A stretch of DNA of 64,000 nt, taken from the NCBI GenBank assembly GCA_009773335.1, contig WRPF01000003.1:1-64000 (forward strand), given 5' to 3'. The position numbers and the translations under genes are program-made. Below the pieces are notes generated by a model. It ran no database searches. It saw only the letters and a program-made list of their open reading frames with translations, and had not been told where the DNA came from. Source of the stretch: Caulobacteraceae bacterium (lineage in GTDB: Bacteria > Pseudomonadota > Alphaproteobacteria > Caulobacterales > Aquidulcibacteraceae). Positions 61,281 to 64,000 of the stretch are shown piece by piece (the stretch's first letter is position 1; every line of letters starts with the position of its first letter).

Positions 61281-62387
61281 ATGCGATATCACGCGCGCGC
61301 CGCGGTGCTGCGAACGCATGGCGGCGCCATGCGTATCGAGCCGGTGGAGATCGATGCGCCGCGCCACGGTGAGGTTCTCATCAAGATCGCGGCGACGGGA
61401 ATCTGCCATACGGACATGGTCATGCGCGACGGCCATCTGCCGATTCCGACACCAGTTGTCCTCGGCCATGAAGGCGCGGGCCATGTCGTTGAAATCGGTA
61501 CAGGCGTCACACATGTGAGGGTCGGCGACCCAGTGCTGCTGAGCTTCGCAAACTGCGGCGTGTGCCGTTCCTGCACCGCGCACGAGCCGGCCTATTGCCA
61601 CAACTTCGTACCGCTCAATTTTCTCGGCGCGCGTGCGGACGGCTCGACCGCGCTTCATGGCGCAGATGGCCCCATCCATTCTCACATTTTCGGACAATCC
61701 GCCTTTGCAACGCACGCGATCGCGTCGGCCAGCAACGTCGTGAAGGCGCCCCCCGATCTTCCCATCGAACGCCTTGGCCCGCTTGGGTGCGGTATTCAGA
61801 CTGGCGCGGGCGCTGTTCTCAACTCGCTCAGAGTGCAGGCCGGTTCTACCGTGCTGGTAATGGGGGCCGGCGCAGTCGGGCTGTCCGCCGTGATGGCCGC
61901 CAGAATCGTCGGCGCCTCGGAGATCGTGGCGATCGACTTGTCCGAGACGCGGCTCGCGCTTTCGCGGGAACTGGGAGCGACACGCGCAATCAAGTCCGAC
62001 GGCCGCAGCGTCAGCGAGCTTCTGAACGCTGCGGGGCTGAGCGGAGCAGACTACATCATCGACACGACCGGCGTGGCCCGGCTCGCACAGGAGGCGGTCG
62101 CCGCCCTCTGTCCGCGCGGAACGCTTGCGCTTGTGGCGGCCTATCCGCCGGGCGCCGCACTCAATCTGGACGCCGCGTTCATGATGAGCGCGGGACGACG
62201 GGTGATCGGCGTGGTCGAGGGAGGCTCAGATCCGCAGAAATTCATTCCGGAGTTGATCGCCTATCACAAGCGCGGCCTTCTGCCTTTTGATCGCATGATC
62301 GAGACCTTCGCGTTTGAGAACCTGCATCAGGCGATCGAGGCAGGAGAGTCCGGTCGTGTCGTGAAGCCCGTTGTGCTGATGGGGTAA
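61281..62387 (+). CDS. Zinc-dependent alcohol dehydrogenase (aryl-alcohol type)
   Basis: 368 aa MDR zinc enzyme. Catalytic Cys-His-Asp in ATGICHTDMVM and GHEGAGHVVEIG, structural-zinc cysteines CGVCRSCTAHEPAYC, and the NAD loop VMGAGAVGLSAVMAARIVGA. Length and the SxSLSFANC-like segment fit aryl-alcohol/benzyl-alcohol dehydrogenases such as XylB. Start ATG at 61281 with GGGAGG 5 nt before. Likely oxidises the alcohol released by the flavocytochrome or an aryl alcohol to the aldehyde. Confidence 0.9.
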   Translation: MRYHARAAVLRTHGGAMRIEPVEIDAPRHGEVLIKIAATGICHTDMVMRDGHLPIPTPVVLGHEGAGHVVEIGTGVTHVRVGDPVLLSFANCGVCRSCTAHEPAYCHNFVPLNFLGARADGSTALHGADGPIHSHIFGQSAFATHAIASASNVVKAPPDLPIERLGPLGCGIQTGAGAVLNSLRVQAGSTVLVMGAGAVGLSAVMAARIVGASEIVAIDLSETRLALSRELGATRAIKSDGRSVSELLNAAGLSGADYIIDTTGVARLAQEAVAALCPRGTLALVAAYPPGAALNLDAAFMMSAGRRVIGVVEGGSDPQKFIPELIAYHKRGLLPFDRMIETFAFENLHQAIEAGESGRVVKPVVLMG

Positions 62388-62462
62388 GGGACTTCGGACA
62401 ATCGCCATCCCAACACGCCGACGTTCCCGCCGCCGATCTCTCCAAGAGGTTCTGAGAACACC

Positions 62463-63416
62463 ATGCGAGCACCCCTTGATCCGGCCATCCAAGGTTTCCT
62501 GAGCCAGCTCCACTCTGCGCCAGGCCCAAGGCTGCGAGACCTCCCACCCGCCCAGGCGCGCGAGATGGCGCGCGGCCTCTACAAGATGCTGGATGGCGAA
62601 CCCGTCGCGATCGGTGCGGTGAACACAATACTGATCGCCTCGGCCGACGGCGCGATTCCTGCGCGCCTCTATTCCCCGATCAGCGACGACGGCGCGTCTC
62701 TGCCTGGAATCATCTACTATCATGGCGGAGGGTTCGTCTTCGGCGACGCCGATTGCTATGACAATGTCTGCCGAAGGTTGGCAAACGGCGCCGGCTGTCG
62801 TGTCATTTCCGTCGACTACCGGCTCGCGCCCGAACATCCCTTTCCCGCCGCATGCAACGACGCGATCGCGGTTGCTCGCGACATCCTGAGCAACGCCCGG
62901 CGATATGGCGTGGACCCGGCGAGGATCGCCGTCGCCGGCGACAGCGCAGGCGGCAATCTCGCGGCCGTCACGGCGCAGGCGCAGCGTGGCGACTCCCGGC
63001 ATCCACTGGCTTTGCAGATCCTGATCAATCCCACCACGCAGTTGTGCGCCAACACGCCATCCATGGCGGCGTTCGCCGAGGGTCGTTTTCTTGAACGCGA
63101 CGACATGGACTGGTGCGTGAGCCACTATCTCGGGCAAGCGAAACATCTGACACATGATCCCAGAGCATCTCCGCTGCTGGCCACAGATCTCGCTGGCCTT
63201 CCGCGGGCCCTCGTGTTCACGGCTGGCCACGATCCCCTGCGCGACGAAGGCGCGCTATACGCCGAACGACTAAAGGACGCCGGCGTCGAGACGACATGTG
63301 TGTGTTTTGAAAATCTCATCCACAATTTCATCGTGCTGGGTGCAGTCTCGCCCGCAGCACATGCTGCGATCGAACGCGTCCATGCACTTGTCAAGGATGC
63401 TCTCCACGATGCTTGA
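62463..63416 (+). CDS. Alpha/beta hydrolase, HSL family esterase
   Basis: 317 aa. Oxyanion HGGGFVFGD, nucleophile GDSAGGNLAAV, acid in AGHDPLRDEGALYAERL and His in LIHNFIVLGAV form a complete hormone-sensitive-lipase-type carboxylesterase. No signal peptide, so cytosolic. It could hydrolyse acyl esters of phenolic acids. Last gene of the island on this side; 51 bp separate it from the pabB-like gene. Confidence 0.9.
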   Translation: MRAPLDPAIQGFLSQLHSAPGPRLRDLPPAQAREMARGLYKMLDGEPVAIGAVNTILIASADGAIPARLYSPISDDGASLPGIIYYHGGGFVFGDADCYDNVCRRLANGAGCRVISVDYRLAPEHPFPAACNDAIAVARDILSNARRYGVDPARIAVAGDSAGGNLAAVTAQAQRGDSRHPLALQILINPTTQLCANTPSMAAFAEGRFLERDDMDWCVSHYLGQAKHLTHDPRASPLLATDLAGLPRALVFTAGHDPLRDEGALYAERLKDAGVETTCVCFENLIHNFIVLGAVSPAAHAAIERVHALVKDALHDA

Positions 63417-63467
63417 TCGACCCGGACTGCGGCGCGCATCGAGGCCGCGCCCACCGACCGACTGATC

Positions 63468-64000
63468 ATGCAGCGCATCCCCCTACCCTTCATCTCGCCG
63501 GCCGCGGTCGCCCGGCGCGTGGACGTTGAATCCGACCTCGCCTGGCTCGACGGCGAGCTCAGCAGTAGCCGTTTCGCGCGATGGTCCTATCTCGCGACCG
63601 CGCCTGCTTCCCGTCTTGAGGTGCGCGAACACTCGGTGCGCCTTGACGGAGCACGGGTTGATGGGGGGGTGTTTGAGCATCTCCGGGCCCGCATCGACTC
63701 TTCGAGCACTCAACCACAAGAACGGCCCGATGCGCCCTTTGCCGGCGCATGGATGGGATACTTCGCCTATCGGTTTGCGGAGACGCTTCTGCCCTGGCGA
63801 TCAAGGCATGAAAACCCTGGGGACAAGCCGCTCGCCGAATTCAACTACTATCCCGCCCTCCTTCGCTTCGACCACAGGGCGAACACCTGCGAACTTGTCG
63901 TTGCCGACAACGCGACTTCGAGCCGTCTGGCCGCCGACGCCCTTCTGGCCGCGTATGAAAAGGCATTGGCGACGATGGGCGCCCCTGAGCCAATCACCGT
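63468..64000 (+). CDS. pabB: Chorismate-binding enzyme N-terminus, PabB/TrpE type (3' end beyond window)
   Basis: 177 residues to the edge, no stop. MQRIPLPFISPAAVARRVDVESDLAWLDG is followed by PFAGAWMGYFAYRFAE and FNYYPALLRFDHR, matching the N-terminal half of aminodeoxychorismate synthase component I (GGWVGYLGY-like). The gene is probably pabB for folate synthesis, though trpE cannot be excluded without the C-terminus. It looks like backbone and may mark the right end of the island. Confidence 0.6.
   Translation, partial: MQRIPLPFISPAAVARRVDVESDLAWLDGELSSSRFARWSYLATAPASRLEVREHSVRLDGARVDGGVFEHLRARIDSSSTQPQERPDAPFAGAWMGYFAYRFAETLLPWRSRHENPGDKPLAEFNYYPALLRFDHRANTCELVVADNATSSRLAADALLAAYEKALATMGAPEPIT

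Overview
The window is high-GC DNA from a Gram-negative bacterium, most likely an alphaproteobacterium of Caulobacterales/Hyphomonadales type. This is inferred from gene content: split glycine decarboxylase behind a tandem glycine riboswitch, APH-type ThrB near IspH and RNase H, MeaB, TonB-dependent transport, and many short palindromic intergenic repeats. No rRNA or taxonomic marker is present, so the placement is provisional.

Region 1 (1-36.97 kb) is chromosomal backbone. It holds a glycosyltransferase, two SDRs, purD, tRNA-Lys, glpK, a three-gene phage-lysis-like cassette, a nitronate monooxygenase, methylmalonyl-CoA mutase (two subunit genes separated by a small membrane-protein gene), an NTF2-like gene beside the tail of a lost copy, recQ-meaB, the gcvT-gcvH-gcvPA-gcvPB operon, argS, a REP-associated tyrosine transposase (RAYT) bracketed by its REPs, ispH, a glycerate-kinase-like gene, thrB, a NamZ/DOMON pair, a GntR regulator with a serine hydrolase, rnhA, a TraB/GumN lipoprotein and tRNA-Arg(CCG). 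Several families of inverted-repeat doublets fill the gaps, and one REP doublet lies in frame inside the mutase small-subunit gene.

A junction (36.97-37.57 kb) follows tRNA-Arg. It contains an exact tandem 11-bp repeat, the 3' end of another tRNA without its 5' half, and no convincing gene. It looks like an old integration boundary.

Region 2 (37.57-63.4 kb) is an accessory catabolic island for phenolic, probably lignin-derived, compounds. It carries a P450-ligA-ligB operon (extradiol ring cleavage) with a divergent AraC regulator; a PQQ/haem alcohol dehydrogenase with an NmrA protein; a Bcr/CflA exporter; an aldehyde dehydrogenase; a MarR regulator; a lignostilbene-dioxygenase/isoeugenol-monooxygenase family enzyme; four intact and one truncated NTF2/SnoaL-like genes; an SDR with a DUF3237 protein; a serine hydrolase; a TonB receptor; and a VAO-type flavoprotein with a cytochrome c and a protein of unknown function. 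An AraC regulator, a zinc alcohol dehydrogenase and an esterase follow.

Seven copies of a short palindrome (TAAC-N4-GTTA, five with perfect arms) sit in the control regions of the operons between 44.4 and 57.5 kb. They suggest one regulon, plausibly under the cluster's MarR protein. My reading, an inference, is that a dimeric or propenyl phenol enters through the TonB receptor, is oxidised at the benzylic carbon, processed by NTF2-fold enzymes, cleaved at a C=C bond to an aromatic aldehyde, oxidised to the acid and ring-opened by LigAB. A pabB-like gene at the right edge probably marks return to backbone.
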